From Pycnococcus provasolii (Eukaryota; Chlorophyta; Pseudoscourfieldiophyceae; Pseudoscourfieldiales), in contig CP150556.1 in assembly GCA_049487715.1 (NCBI GenBank), positions 434,001-498,000 of the forward strand: a stretch of DNA of 64,000 nucleotides, given 5' to 3'. Each line of letters begins with the position of its first letter. Position 1 is the first letter of the stretch. A program made the position numbers and the translations under genes. The notes under the pieces are model-generated. The model did not search any database, was not told the origin of the DNA, and saw nothing but the letters and a program-made list of their open reading frames with translations. This document shows positions 1 through 12,541 of the stretch, in pieces.

Positions 1-319
1 GGTACGCTGGTACTTACTCCTGGTACATACTTCAGAACCGCGCCTAAGTTGGTCTGTTACACACACACGAAAGATCACCGTCGAGAGTTAGTCGGGGGAG
101 TAGTCGGGGCCCGGGGGCCGGGGCGGCGCCGCGGCGGGGCCGGCCGGTCCCCGAGTTCCTCCTGCAACCCGCCCACAGGGGTTTGACCACTCTGGTTTGA
201 CCCTCTCGCGACCGGACGAGGTCAGTTGAGTTGACCGTTTGAACCCCCGGGCAGCCCGGGTCCGGGGAGGCCCGGCGCAGAACTAAGTTCCCCTCCATTT
301 CCACAGAGCAAGAGTTCCG
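1..319. other. Window edge and 5' flank of the first gene
   Basis: No coding feature is supported here. The first 30 bases carry a tggtac-rich stretch resembling the minisatellite near 38.2 kb. Positions 100-270 are very GC-rich with runs of G and C, and this probably is the promoter and 5' UTR of the gene starting at 320. A long open frame on the minus strand here runs on opposite the downstream gene and looks like its antisense shadow. Confidence 0.5.
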
Positions 320-3300
320 ATGTCCGGCGTATACGGCTCGACCGTCGAAGACGTCGACGACTCCGAGCTCGAGACGATTATGGTGCACGGCCCTGGTGGT
401 GGTGGTGGTGGTGGTGGCCCTGGTGGTGGAGTTGGCCCTCGTCGCGACTCGCTCTCCTCCTTGCAAGGTGGTGGTGGTGGTGGCCTTCCTGCTGGTGGTG
501 GTGGTGGCCTTGCTCCCGAACGCCGCCGCGACTCGCTCTCCTCCGTGCAAGGTGGTGGTGGTGGTGGCCTTCCTGCTGGTGGTAATGAACTTGCACTTGC
601 AGAGCGTGAGCACTTGCAAGATGAAAAACAAGAAGGAAATGGGAATAGGCCGGCCATGGCGCCCTCCGACGTCGACTCCGACGAAGACCACTTCGACGAA
701 GTCTTCCACGACGAAGATGAACAATATGAGGAGGAGAGAGATACGAGCGCAACCTTGAGAGACAGGGGGAGAACGCAAGTGACCATGATGAGACGCGTCT
801 GTGCAGCCGTCGGTGAACCGCTTCCGCCGTCCACATTTCTCGTCGACCCGAACGCGCCCATGGACGAAGTCGCGAGAGAACTCGCAGCCAGAACTGCTTC
901 TTTCGCAGACCTTGCAAACTACGTGCACTCGGGCATGGACGTCGCGGGTGTCGACGACACGGACGTGCGGGCATTCTACACGACGTTGTGTGCTGCGGCG
1001 AAGGGTGTACGAAAAGGACGACAACCCGTGTTTCGCGACGACTCCCTCACGCTGCACGAGTGGTATCTGCAGTTCCTCAACGGAAACTTTCAAATCGCAT
1101 GGAAAAGATACGCAGCCGGAGCGCGGTCGCGCGCGCTTGCCGCTGCCTCACGTCCTGACAGACCACACACAAGCTCGCTGCTCACGCTCGTGGCGACGAC
1201 GAGCGCGGATCCCAGCCAGATTCCCATCGCGCCCGAAACCGCTCTCACCGTTTTGCGCCTGCCACGGCACTACACGCGCGCAGTCGCCGCCTTAACCTTC
1301 CTTCCATTCACGGGCGCTGCCAGCTTGTTTGGTCTTGCACGCATAGCTGGCGACACCATCGATATGCTGCGCGTGCTCCTTGCCACCGCGGGAAATGCGG
1401 GAGGAGAAGGAGCAGTGGGCGGCGTCGGTGGTGCGAATTCCGGCACCGGAAAGATGGGCGCCGCGCTTGTGCTCGCGGTCTGCGTGACGCCCACGTGGCT
1501 TCTTGCCTTCTGCGGTCTCATGATTGTCGCGGCATTCCGACCTCGCTACACCACGGATGATGCCGTTGCTAGTCTCCTCATCTGTGCGTTTGTAGTAAGC
1601 CTGGCGGCGAGTCATATTGCGCGCTTGACCGAGCTATGCGCCGCGGCTGCGCAAGCGGCTCTTGACGAGGACGGTGCACGTGGCGCATCCTCGCCGCCGA
1701 GCCTGACTTTCCCAGGGGGTGAACGGCACATGGAACCAGATGCTCGCGCGAGCGTACGAGTGGTGCACCCACGCGAGGATGGTGTCTTCAAACTCGGTGA
1801 CATGTCCGCAACGGCAGCAGCCTCGACCGCCGCCGCACCTCCTCCTCAAAAGGCGTCTGATGCCGTGGTCGAATACGAGCCCCCTGCAAATAATGAGGAG
1901 GAGATCCTGCTTGCGGCGCGACGCGGCGCTGAAGAGGAGGAGGAGCAGCCAAGCGGTGCCGGTGTTCTGGATAATGGAAAGCGGCACAAGTACAGTGTAC
2001 GTGGAAGGCACAAGGCGAAGATGACAGCGGCGTCCGAAGGGTCGCCGACACGCGCGGGTCGTGCACACATTGCAGCGGCGATGAACGCCTCGGCAACCCT
2101 CTCGTCAATGAATGCACCACCCGCGCAGCAATCTCACCTAAGCACACGCAAACCTGTGCTACAAGGTCTGAAGAGATTTGGGCGGACATCCTTGGCACCG
2201 CGCGTGCACCCATGGGCCGCGGCGGCCCGCCCACAGGCACGTGCGAGCGACGCGATGTCAGAGCGGCGAGTTGCGCAGATCATATTGAGTCGAGGAAGTG
2301 CGACAACTTCCTCCGTGCGTGGTGGTATGCGAGAAGGCGCACCTCCGCTGCCGGCAATCACGGGCAAGCGTGGCGTTCGCCACGCCAAGGCAACCGCACG
2401 ATGGCTTTGGTCTCGCGGCGAAGGCTTGCTTTTGTTAGCGCTCGTGGTCGCCCTTGCAGCTCTCCCGACTGTGGTGCGTATAGCGTCCGGGGTGCCGGCA
2501 CTCGGCGGAACGCCAGAGTCGGCTGTGTGCGTGCGCCGTGTCGTACCAAGCTTTGTGAGCGACTTGATTGGATTCAAGACTTGCGACCCGCATGTTTCCA
2601 GTGACGACGTGAATGCGGCAAAGGCGGCGGCAGCTGCCGCGGATGCCTACGTGATCCGCGATGCCAAGCAACCTCCAACGCCTCCGCCAAAACCGCCGCT
2701 TTCGGACAGCCTGGCACCGTTTCGTCTGGATGCCTTGGTTCCACCTCCACCGCCATTCGCGGAACCGCCGCCTCCACCGGCACCAGGCAACAACTTCTCA
2801 TTCAGCCCGCCAGATGCACCGAGCCCACCACCAACTTCTCCACCACCTCCCCCGCCACCACTGCCATTTGTACAGACGGTGACAAATCTCGACGATGTGC
2901 TGAGCGTCGCCCGCGGCGAAGCCGACGGCGGATCCGTCGTGGGAGCTACGTGCACAGCCTTGCTTGCTGCAAACGCGCTACTTCTCGGGACGGCAATTTT
3001 GCTCGTACTCCGTGCACACCTTCGACATCTGCTCGAGCACGTGAGCATTCGCAGGCACCTCAGTGCCACGCTGAGCCCCGGAGCGAGCGCGGCGCACGGC
3101 GTGCCGTACATCAATTTGCGTCACAACGCGACGCTCTGGCTTCGCCTCAAGCGATTCATTTGCGCAAATCGCCGCGTTGAGCTCGACATGGTGGAGCATG
3201 CGTGTGCGCACTGCATTGCATTTGGCGTGCTGGCCGTGTCGCTCGCGGTGGTCGTTACAATTGCCAGCCTGCACCACGAAGATCACGGCGTGCCCGCAGC

Positions 3301-4105
3301 CGTTCCCCTTGCACTAGCATGGGCCACCGTTCTCTTTGCATTTGCTGGTGCCAGCAGTCTTGGAGGTGCGGCACTGAATGCGATTGACGACGCTGACTCC
3401 GCCGCGGTACTGAAAGAGGCGTGGCGCATCGACCGTGACGCAGCTGCCCTTGGGCAGGCGTTCGTGCGCGTTCGCAAGGGCGCTGTCGACGAGAGTCCAT
3501 TCGCCTACGCAGCTGGCATGGGATTGGGAGCTGGCGGCGTCGGTGACGCCGCTGCCTCAGCTAACGCCGACGTGGCTCTCAGCAGCTCGGAATTTCTCCA
3601 GTCGCACAGCCTTCGCGTCGCACGCGAGCAGCTCGCAGATCTGCACGGCGTGCTCCGCGACCGCCACCGCGGAGGAAATTTCAAGGTGTTTGGAATTCGC
3701 GGCTCGTCGATGCTAGCGTACGTGTACGTGTTTATGGCAATCGCATGTGCAGTCGCACTTCTTGCATCTTTCCTGCTGATCGAGTCGAAGTACGGCGACG
3801 ATGCGATGAGCCTGCGAAGACTCAAGGCGTTCGAGGACGTGAACTTTGCATACAGTCACAGCCAGACAAGAGCGCTTCACCTTGACGTGCAACGCATGGT
3901 GCGTCTGATTGACAGCCTGAATTACGAGCTCAAGCTTTCGTACGCCGCCATCACGCGTCTGAACGAGACGCAGCTTGAGGAGACGCACCGTTACGTGTCT
4001 GATCTCTTCCAGTGCAATGGCGTTTGCGACGCGCTGGAACGGAGTGACGGCAACACGACAGATTCGTACTCGCGTCCGATATGGGTGCGCGACTTGCTGC
4101 CGTAA
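320..4105 (+). CDS. Large polytopic membrane protein of unknown family, 1261 aa
   Basis: I do not recognise the family. The protein opens with a glycine-rich, acidic N-terminus holding two near-identical copies of a unit (RRDSLSS-Q-polyG-LPAGG, residues about 40-90). Hydrophobic segments suitable for membrane spans occur near residues 325-350, 375-400, 415-440, 700-725, 875-900, 955-985, 990-1020 and 1130-1155. A long polar region (about 450-690) and a proline-rich stretch (about 790-860) separate the membrane blocks. The C-terminal tail has several N-glycosylation-type sequons, suggesting it is outside the cytosol. The ATG at 320 gives one uninterrupted frame and no intron is needed. The architecture suggests a surface or endomembrane receptor or transporter-like protein, but this is inference only. 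Confidence 0.75.
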   Translation: MSGVYGSTVEDVDDSELETIMVHGPGGGGGGGGPGGGVGPRRDSLSSLQGGGGGGLPAGGGGGLAPERRRDSLSSVQGGGGGGLPAGGNELALAEREHLQDEKQEGNGNRPAMAPSDVDSDEDHFDEVFHDEDEQYEEERDTSATLRDRGRTQVTMMRRVCAAVGEPLPPSTFLVDPNAPMDEVARELAARTASFADLANYVHSGMDVAGVDDTDVRAFYTTLCAAAKGVRKGRQPVFRDDSLTLHEWYLQFLNGNFQIAWKRYAAGARSRALAAASRPDRPHTSSLLTLVATTSADPSQIPIAPETALTVLRLPRHYTRAVAALTFLPFTGAASLFGLARIAGDTIDMLRVLLATAGNAGGEGAVGGVGGANSGTGKMGAALVLAVCVTPTWLLAFCGLMIVAAFRPRYTTDDAVASLLICAFVVSLAASHIARLTELCAAAAQAALDEDGARGASSPPSLTFPGGERHMEPDARASVRVVHPREDGVFKLGDMSATAAASTAAAPPPQKASDAVVEYEPPANNEEEILLAARRGAEEEEEQPSGAGVLDNGKRHKYSVRGRHKAKMTAASEGSPTRAGRAHIAAAMNASATLSSMNAPPAQQSHLSTRKPVLQGLKRFGRTSLAPRVHPWAAAARPQARASDAMSERRVAQIILSRGSATTSSVRGGMREGAPPLPAITGKRGVRHAKATARWLWSRGEGLLLLALVVALAALPTVVRIASGVPALGGTPESAVCVRRVVPSFVSDLIGFKTCDPHVSSDDVNAAKAAAAAADAYVIRDAKQPPTPPPKPPLSDSLAPFRLDALVPPPPPFAEPPPPPAPGNNFSFSPPDAPSPPPTSPPPPPPPLPFVQTVTNLDDVLSVARGEADGGSVVGATCTALLAANALLLGTAILLVLRAHLRHLLEHVSIRRHLSATLSPGASAAHGVPYINLRHNATLWLRLKRFICANRRVELDMVEHACAHCIAFGVLAVSLAVVVTIASLHHEDHGVPAAVPLALAWATVLFAFAGASSLGGAALNAIDDADSAAVLKEAWRIDRDAAALGQAFVRVRKGAVDESPFAYAAGMGLGAGGVGDAAASANADVALSSSEFLQSHSLRVAREQLADLHGVLRDRHRGGNFKVFGIRGSSMLAYVYVFMAIACAVALLASFLLIESKYGDDAMSLRRLKAFEDVNFAYSHSQTRALHLDVQRMVRLIDSLNYELKLSYAAITRLNETQLEETHRYVSDLFQCNGVCDALERSDGNTTDSYSRPIWVRDLLP
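437..586 (+). repeat. In-gene tandem duplication with (GGT)n tracts
   Basis: Two copies of a unit of roughly 80-87 bp, each with a cgcgactcgctctcctcc core followed by ggt trinucleotide runs, lie head to tail inside the first gene. They translate to two copies of a Ser-rich plus poly-Gly block. A shorter ggt tract precedes them at about 397-430. The trinucleotide period keeps the frame, so copy number could vary without breaking the gene. Confidence 0.8.
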
Positions 4106-4115
4106 TGTAATGTAA
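4106..4115 (+). terminator. Tandem TGTAA polyadenylation words
   Basis: Two consecutive TGTAA words follow immediately after the TAA stop of the first gene. TGTAA is the known polyadenylation signal of green algae. The position implies a very short 3' UTR. Confidence 0.55.
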
Positions 4116-4398
4116 TCGAATCTAATGTACAGTGTAGGTATAGGTATGTATGAAAATAGCCATAAACAAACATCCTACAGTATGATATACTTATGTATCC
4201 CACCCATAAAGTTTAAGCTTACATACATACTGTACAGTTAAGCTTATGGTTATGGTTATGTTATGAATCGATGGACATTGCGTTGCGTTCGGGAAAGCCC
4301 TGTGACCCGAGAACTAGAACTCCCCCGAACCCGAACCTTGGAGATGATCGTTCAGCAACCACAACAACGTGGCAAAATTATTACAACGACTAGTTAAG

Positions 4399-5424
4399 TT
4401 ACAGGATGTGCACATCGGTCATGAAGGGAAACTTGGCGCTGAGAGTGGCGTAGTCGTCCTCGCCGTACTCCTCGTCGTCCTCTGGAGTCGGCGCCTGGCC
4501 GTCGTCGTTGGCGCCCCAGCACGCAATACTGCCGTCGCGTCGTAGCGCCAGCGAGTGAGCGTCACCCGCGGCGATAGCGACGAAGTCACCTTGTATGCCG
4601 TCCGGAGGCGCCTGGCCGTCCTCGTTGTAGCCCCAGCACGCAATGCTGCCGTCGCGTCGGATCGCCAGCGAGTGCATGCCACCCGCGGCGATGGCGACGA
4701 AGTCACCTTGTATGCCGTCCGGAGGCGCCTGGCCGTCCTCGTTGTAGCCCCAGCACGCGATGCTGCCGTTGCGTCGGATCGCCAGCGAGTGAAAGTGGCC
4801 CGCGGCGATGGCGACGAAGTCGCCGTCGACGCCGGCGGGAGGCGCCTGGCGGTAGTAGTTCCAGCCCAAGCACGCGAAGCTGCCGTCGCGTCGCAGCGCC
4901 AGCGAGTGAGCGCCACCCGCGGCGATGGCGACGAAGTCACCTTGTATTCCGTCCGGAGGCGCCTGGCCATCGTCGTTGCGTCCCCAGCACGCGATGCTGC
5001 CGTCGCGTCGTAGCGCCAGCGAGTGAGCGGCACCCGCGGCGATGGCGACGAAGTCGCCGTCGACGCCGGCGGGAGGCGCTTGACCTTCGAAGTTCTCTCC
5101 CCAACACGCGATGCTGCCGTCGCGTTGTAGCGCCAGCGAGTGATAGTAACCCGCGGCGACCATGATGAAGTCGCCTTGTGTGCCGTCCATATCCATGACG
5201 CGTCCCCAGCACGCGATGCTTCCGTTATTTCGCAGAGCGAGCGAGAACTCTGCACCCGCTGCAATGTTCGCGTTGGCGCGCGAAATTCGTTTGCGGTGCT
5301 CGTCGCGCTCCTTGACGATAGCGATTCGGCGTGGTCTGTGCACGACGACGAGCCATTCGCGCCAGACGGCGATGGCGGCGTCTCGCAGGCTATGTGCGGC
5401 ACCGCTTGTTTCCATGGCAGCCAT
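4399..5424 (-). CDS. RCC1-like repeat protein, 341 aa
   Basis: After an N-terminal helical, Arg/Lys-rich region (residues 1-50) the protein is built of about seven tandem repeats of 37-39 residues with the consensus HSLALRRDGSIACWG followed by a Gln-Ala-Pro-Pro turn and GDFVAIAAG. This is the RCC1/BLIP-II blade signature (repeated G-x-HS-x-AL and W-G), so a seven-bladed beta-propeller is likely. RCC1 relatives act in GTPase regulation or protein binding, but no nucleotide-exchange assignment can be made. The tail is acidic. Blade DNA is about 117 bp per unit and highly similar, indicating recent expansion or gene conversion. A paralogue lies at 62554-63647. The last codon and stop form CTGTAA, embedding a TGTAA word. 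Confidence 0.85.
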   Translation of the reverse strand: MAAMETSGAAHSLRDAAIAVWREWLVVVHRPRRIAIVKERDEHRKRISRANANIAAGAEFSLALRNNGSIACWGRVMDMDGTQGDFIMVAAGYYHSLALQRDGSIACWGENFEGQAPPAGVDGDFVAIAAGAAHSLALRRDGSIACWGRNDDGQAPPDGIQGDFVAIAAGGAHSLALRRDGSFACLGWNYYRQAPPAGVDGDFVAIAAGHFHSLAIRRNGSIACWGYNEDGQAPPDGIQGDFVAIAAGGMHSLAIRRDGSIACWGYNEDGQAPPDGIQGDFVAIAAGDAHSLALRRDGSIACWGANDDGQAPTPEDDEEYGEDDYATLSAKFPFMTDVHIL

Positions 5425-5468
5425 GTTGGAGTCAGCAGCCGACGACGATTGGCGGTAGATGAAGTGAT

Positions 5469-5505
5469 AACCCGAACCCGAACCTACCGTAACCCTAACC
5501 CTAAC
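5469..5505. promoter_or_regulatory. Interstitial CCCTAA/CCCGAA cluster between divergent genes
   Basis: Two cccgaa units are followed by ccctaaccctaact. The cluster sits in the spacer between the divergently oriented RCC1-like gene (start 5424) and the plastid protein gene (start 5687), where a shared promoter is expected. It resembles the telo-box elements of plant promoters; function is inferred. Confidence 0.45.
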
Positions 5506-5686
5506 TGTGAGATTTCAGATTCGCCTCCTCCCCCGGCAGCCCGGGTACGGGTGTTGTACAAGGTGACGGGAATCTGAGATTGATCAACCCCCCCCTGAGA
5601 TTTTCTTTCCCCCTCCTCCTTCACCCCCGTCCGTCATTCTCGCGAGCTCGAGTCAGTCGGTCAGTCGGTCAGCCAGTCGGAGGACG

Positions 5687-6258
5687 ATGCTGGTGGCTCG
5701 CAGTACCCGTTTCAATGTCGGTGGTCAGGTGAACACCAAAAGCTTGTTGTTGTCTCGATCTCGACGACAATGTCCATATAAGTTGCGTCATTCAGGGAGG
5801 GTCATTACTCATGCGAAGAGTAGTAAGTCCACCACGGAAGAAGAAGAAAGTGACGAGCCGAAAATCACACTCAAGGGACTCTCGCAACTTATCGCCATGG
5901 GACTGGGGTCGCCACTCAGTGGAGACCTGAAGGAAATCAACCTCAACGACCCGAAACGAACCGTGGTTTTCGAGCTAGATGCGAACAATTTCGAGGATGC
6001 AGACGGCAATCCAATTAGTCAGGGCAAGGTGCGTGTTAGTCGTGCGTGTGGTTGCGTACAGAGGTTCGAAACGGGGATGGATTCTCACAAAACACACGGC
6101 AAAATAACCCACAAAAACAAAACCAGTACCGTGACGAGGGTTACGTCGCAGGCAAGGACGACGCGGAAAACACAACGAGTATTTTTAACAAGATTTTGCC
6201 GCTGACCTTAGCAGCTGCGGCGCTGGGGTTCGTCGGCTGGACGCTGCAGCAGCTCTAG
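5687..6258 (+). CDS. Probable plastid-targeted single-TM protein, two exons
   Basis: Exon 1 is 5687-6028 and exon 2 is 6127-6258; the 98-nt intron between them (6029-6126) starts GTGCGT, ends CCAG and falls between codons. The joined product is 157 aa. Residues 1-50 are rich in Arg, Ser and Leu and lack acidic residues, as a chloroplast transit peptide would. The core contains GLGSPLSGD and a VVFELDANNFED motif that I associate with a small uncharacterised plastid protein of plants and algae. The C-terminus is one hydrophobic span (LPLTLAAAALGFVGW) ending just before the stop, so the protein is tail-anchored, plausibly in the thylakoid or envelope. The motif recognition is from memory and should be treated as moderate. 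Confidence 0.75.
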
Positions 6259-6270
6259 GAAACGACCGCT

Positions 6271-6371
6271 CGTTCAGTAACGGAATCGAGTTTACTTTGT
6301 CCAACTTCAGTAGTGGAGTGTACTTTCGTTTGTCTAGCGGTCGTTCACTCACACCGCTCACTTTCACCATT
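6271..6371 (+). repeat. Dispersed repeat, copy A
   Basis: The stretch with tcagtaac, gtgtacttt, agcggtcgt and ctcactttcaccat is repeated, with about 70 percent identity over some 65 bp, at 29208-29278. Here it lies in the 3' spacer between the plastid protein gene and alpha-tubulin, which converge. The rest of the 310-bp spacer shows nothing else. Confidence 0.55.
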
Positions 6372-6568
6372 CAGCCTTAAATATTCTTCAAACGGAGTGG
6401 GAGTGGGAACCATTTCATTCATTCATTCTTGAGGATAAAAAAAAGAGTCCGTTGCACAGTTTATAAACGCGCAGGTCAAGGCCAGCTTTGGAGGCCTCAC
6501 GGAGCTACCGAATCACCAGTCACCTTCTTGAGCAAAGCGTAGAGCTAAGCGAGACGAAGCGAGAGCAT

Positions 6569-9397
<2,829 letters not shown>

Positions 9398-10943
9398 ATG
9401 TCCACCACGGAGTCTCTTTTACTGACTTATCTGAATAACAATGAGGTCATCGAAGACACTTCCTCTTGTGGTCTCTTGCGAATTCCGGCTTAGTCATAGC
9501 GATGTTGTGGGTGTTGTCAAGTCGCTGACGGCGTCCTTGATGACTTCTGTTGAGCAGTTGACCTCACTAAAGTTGGAACTGTTGGACGAAGCGCAGGATA
9601 TCATTGCGCGAGGATCGTCGCCGGAAGTTGCCGTGCTCGCTCTTGTGCCCTCAGGTTCGGAAGGAATTCCACTCGCCGACTTGAAGGCGGCGGCTGGACC
9701 TATCGCGGATAACGGCATGCGACAGGCGATGGCAAATCGGTGGCTCGCAACCACCAAGGGCGAAGGGGGACCTGTTGTCAAGAGGAACGTTGAGACGGTC
9801 GAAGACGTCGTGCTCAAGCACATCACCGCGCTCGCCGAGTCGGGCGGCGATCGAACGGCGATTCCGGAGAAAGATCTCAAGGCGTACATGAAGCGCAAGA
9901 TTGTGAAAGAGGTGAAGCTGACGTCGTACCGGGTATCCAAAGGCCCGGAGTTTGCGCTCGAGCGCAAGCAGCTCGCGACAGACCTCACCGAAGAGATGAT
10001 GGCCACGGGAAGCTGGAGGGAAACGAAGTTCAAGGACTACAACTTCAACGTCACGGGTCGCGAGGATGGCGGGCACCTGCACCCTCTGCTCAAGGTGCGC
10101 CAGAAGTTCCGCGAGATTTTCATCCAGATGGGATTTACGGAGATGCCGACGAACAACTATGTCGAGAGCTCGTTCTGGAACTTCGACGCGCTTTTCCAGC
10201 CGCAGCAGCACCCTGCACGTGACGCACACGATACCTTCTTCCTCACGCGGCCAGCAAAGGCTGACCTGACGAAGACCCTCGATGCCGACTACCTCACGCG
10301 CGTGCGAAACGTGCACGAGAGCGGAGGATACGACTCCATCGGGTACGGGTACAACTGGAGCCTCGAGGAGTCTGAAAAGAACGTGCTTCGCACACACACG
10401 ACGGCTGTGAGCTCGCGCATGCTCAAACGGTGGGCGGACAAGTTCAAGGCGCAGCCACCGGGAACGCCGTTTCAGCCAGTGCGCTACTTCTCGATCGACC
10501 GCGTGTTCCGTAACGAGGCTATCGACCGTACGCACCTCGCGGAGTTTCATCAGGTTGAGGGCGTTGTGTGCGACCGCGGATTGACACTGGGACATCTCAT
10601 GGGAACGTTGAACGCCTTTTTCGAGCGGCTGGGACTTCCGACACTTCGCTTCAAGCCGGCTTACAACCCGTACACGGAACCGAGCATGGAGATTTTCAGC
10701 TACCACCCGGCGCTCGGCAAGTGGGTCGAGGTTGGCAACTCCGGCGTGTTCCGCCCGGAGATGCTCCGTCCGATGGGGTTGCCTGAGGACGTGTCGGTGA
10801 TTGCGTGGGGACTATCCGTCGAGCGCCCGACGATGATCCTTTACGGCATTGACAACATACGCGAGCTGTTCGGACACAAGGTCAGCCTTCCGATGATTCG
10901 ACGTAATCCCGTGTGCCGCATTGGTCTGCAGGAGGTACAGTAA
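9398..10943 (+). CDS. FARSA: Cytosolic phenylalanyl-tRNA synthetase alpha subunit, frame discontinuity at N-terminus
   Basis: Charges tRNA-Phe as part of the eukaryotic alpha2-beta2 enzyme. The catalytic half shows class II motif 2 ([17 protein letters not shown]) and motif 3 ([10 protein letters not shown]), and the family-typical [15 protein letters not shown]. The 500-codon frame from the ATG at 9441 lacks the expected N-terminus. An ATG at 9398 opens a different frame giving [20 protein letters not shown], which resembles the start of plant PheRS alpha, and this runs into the main frame only if one base (or ten) is dropped between about 9468 and 9490. A 10-bp unit flanked by CTCTTG direct repeats lies there. 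Either translation starts at 9441 with a shortened winged-helix, or the sequence has an insertion. Confidence 0.92.
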
Positions 10944-11004
10944 AAAAAAACGACAGGACTGTGTGGATGCTTATGAATAGTAAATACGTCCACACTATGA
11001 CAAA

Positions 11005-11027
11005 AAAGTATATATATATATATAATT
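11005..11027. repeat. (TA)n tract in short convergent spacer
   Basis: The 95-bp spacer between PheRS alpha and the convergent gene at 11039 holds a tatatata run and little else. It probably contains both 3' ends. Confidence 0.5.
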
Positions 11028-11038
11028 TAGTAGTAGTC

Positions 11039-11884
11039 TCACATGTCCTTCTTTGGCGCAATCAGGTGTAATATCGCACGGCGTGCCATCGCAAGCGTGG
11101 GTGATGCGACGACGACGAATAGCGCGAAGTGCTTTGGTGACGCCGCTGTGGCAATTGTATCTGCTGCTGTCGTGCTCACCCCTTGTTGTTTGCACTCCCT
11201 CACAAGCACGGCAGGTAGACGCACGTTGGCGACTGCAGGATACTTCGACGACGACGACGTGACGACTGTCGGGGGCATGGAGGCGAGTAGATGAGCGAGT
11301 GCGTGCTTGTAGTGCTGCGTGACGTCCTCGACAACCTCACATGTGTTCGAGCAGCGCACCTCCATCGTTGGAAAGGCGCTGCACGACGTCTGCTTTATGT
11401 CCTTGTCTTCCATAGTCGAAGGCTGTGCACACGCCTTTGGCACACTTCCGTTCACGCTGACGACATTGTCTCGTTTGAGCGTGATGTTCTGAGTCGCGGT
11501 GTCGTCGTCTTGCGTTTGAGCGCTGCTCCTCACGACCTGCACAACGCACATGCTTTGTCGTAGGCACGAGGCACTGGCGTTGGTACGAAAGCGCACGTTG
11601 ATTTGGAATCTGTGAGAATGCCTCCGATCATGCTCCTGCTGCTGCAAGTCGTCACCGTTCCTATCGTGCTGCTGCTGTTCTTCTACACCAATCACACCTA
11701 CGTCAACCATGGAAGGCGACGAGAGACTGAGATCGTTGGGGACATCAAGGTCAAGAGGAGGGGACGAGCTTGCTTCAAAGGAATGAACGAAGCCCAAAAA
11801 GCAATCTGAGACTGAGAGAATCCCCACGATCACAATGAAAAACCAAAATAGGAGGGGACGAAGACACTGACACGTCGTCATCAT
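11039..11884 (-). CDS. Membrane-anchored or secreted protein of unknown function, 281 aa
   Basis: I do not recognise the family. The N-terminus has a strong hydrophobic stretch (LLFWFFIVIVGILSV, residues 11-25), a signal peptide or signal anchor. The rest is polar and Ser/Asp/Gln-rich with several N-x-T/S sequons and about ten Cys residues, fitting an extracytoplasmic domain. A weakly hydrophobic stretch near the C-terminus (HFALFVVVASPTLAMA) could be a second span. It converges with PheRS alpha. The single frame has no obvious interruption, but coding status rests on length and the N-terminal signal only. Confidence 0.55.
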   Translation of the reverse strand: MMTTCQCLRPLLFWFFIVIVGILSVSDCFLGFVHSFEASSSPPLDLDVPNDLSLSSPSMVDVGVIGVEEQQQHDRNGDDLQQQEHDRRHSHRFQINVRFRTNASASCLRQSMCVVQVVRSSAQTQDDDTATQNITLKRDNVVSVNGSVPKACAQPSTMEDKDIKQTSCSAFPTMEVRCSNTCEVVEDVTQHYKHALAHLLASMPPTVVTSSSSKYPAVANVRLPAVLVRECKQQGVSTTAADTIATAASPKHFALFVVVASPTLAMARRAILHLIAPKKDM

Positions 11885-12541
11885 CCTTATTAAATGAGTA
11901 GTCTATTGTTGTTGTTGTTGTCACACTATTAATAATGTAATGAGCGAAACAAGTATGCGAGCGAGCCCTGCGAACGGCAGGCACCACGTGCTGACTGACG
12001 TGCTGACGTGTTGTGGTTGTAGTTGTGTGACACGCCTGCTTCGCTGCAGGGAGTGGGCGCCCCCAAGACGACCCGCACGAGCAAAGCAGGCCCCAAGGCC
12101 AAGAAGCGGAGAAGCGGAGAAGCAGAGAAGGTGAGAAGCCTAACCCTAACCCTAACCCTAACCCTAACTGCAAACCCTAACCCAGGCTTGTAGTACTAGG
12201 AAGTGCCCTAATCGGCTCAGGCTCGCAATCCTATCGTGTGGGATAACCTTTCTTATGGAAAGGCTAAAAAACCTAAAAGGGGAAAAAAAAATCTTGGTAA
12301 GGGGAAAAAAAAAAATTTTAAAAAAAAAAAAAAAAAAAAAAGCGGGGCGCCCACCACGGCGTGGTTTCCTCTTAAGGTGCCTGGAGATAAAACAACCTAG
12401 CTATCGTAGTACGAACGAGAGGGGCCCGAAGTTTCCCAAAAACGTCAGTGACGTAAGTATCGATGTCAACATACTTCTCGTAAGTACTGTACATATTGTT
12501 ACAAACAAACAAACAAACGAACAAACAGCTCGGCCTTTTCA
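11885..12541. other. Spacer with telomere-like cluster and A-rich tract
   Basis: Upstream of the 11039-11884 gene and downstream of the 12542-13696 gene. It contains CCCTAA repeats at 12138-12184, an A-rich stretch with a long poly-A run at 12282-12340, and an (aaac)n run at about 12502-12526. No gene is supported. Confidence 0.5.
12138..12184. promoter_or_regulatory. CCCTAA tandem cluster
   Basis: Five perfect ccctaa units in tandem (taaccctaaccctaaccc), then a sixth after a short gap. It lies about 255 bp upstream of the minus-strand gene ending at 11884, so on that gene's sense strand it reads TTAGGG. Confidence 0.5.

Noticed and set aside
44-1093. 349-codon minus-strand frame at the window start
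   Set aside because: Opposes the long membrane-protein frame, is Arg/Val/Thr-rich and ends within ggt-tract antisense; not a gene.
4399-5424. Regular 117-bp DNA repeat looking like an array
   Set aside because: It is the coding repeat of RCC1 blades, not CRISPR: no conserved short direct repeat with unique spacers and the genome is eukaryotic.
9651-10706. 351-codon minus-strand frame
   Set aside because: Antisense of PheRS alpha, which has clear class II motifs.
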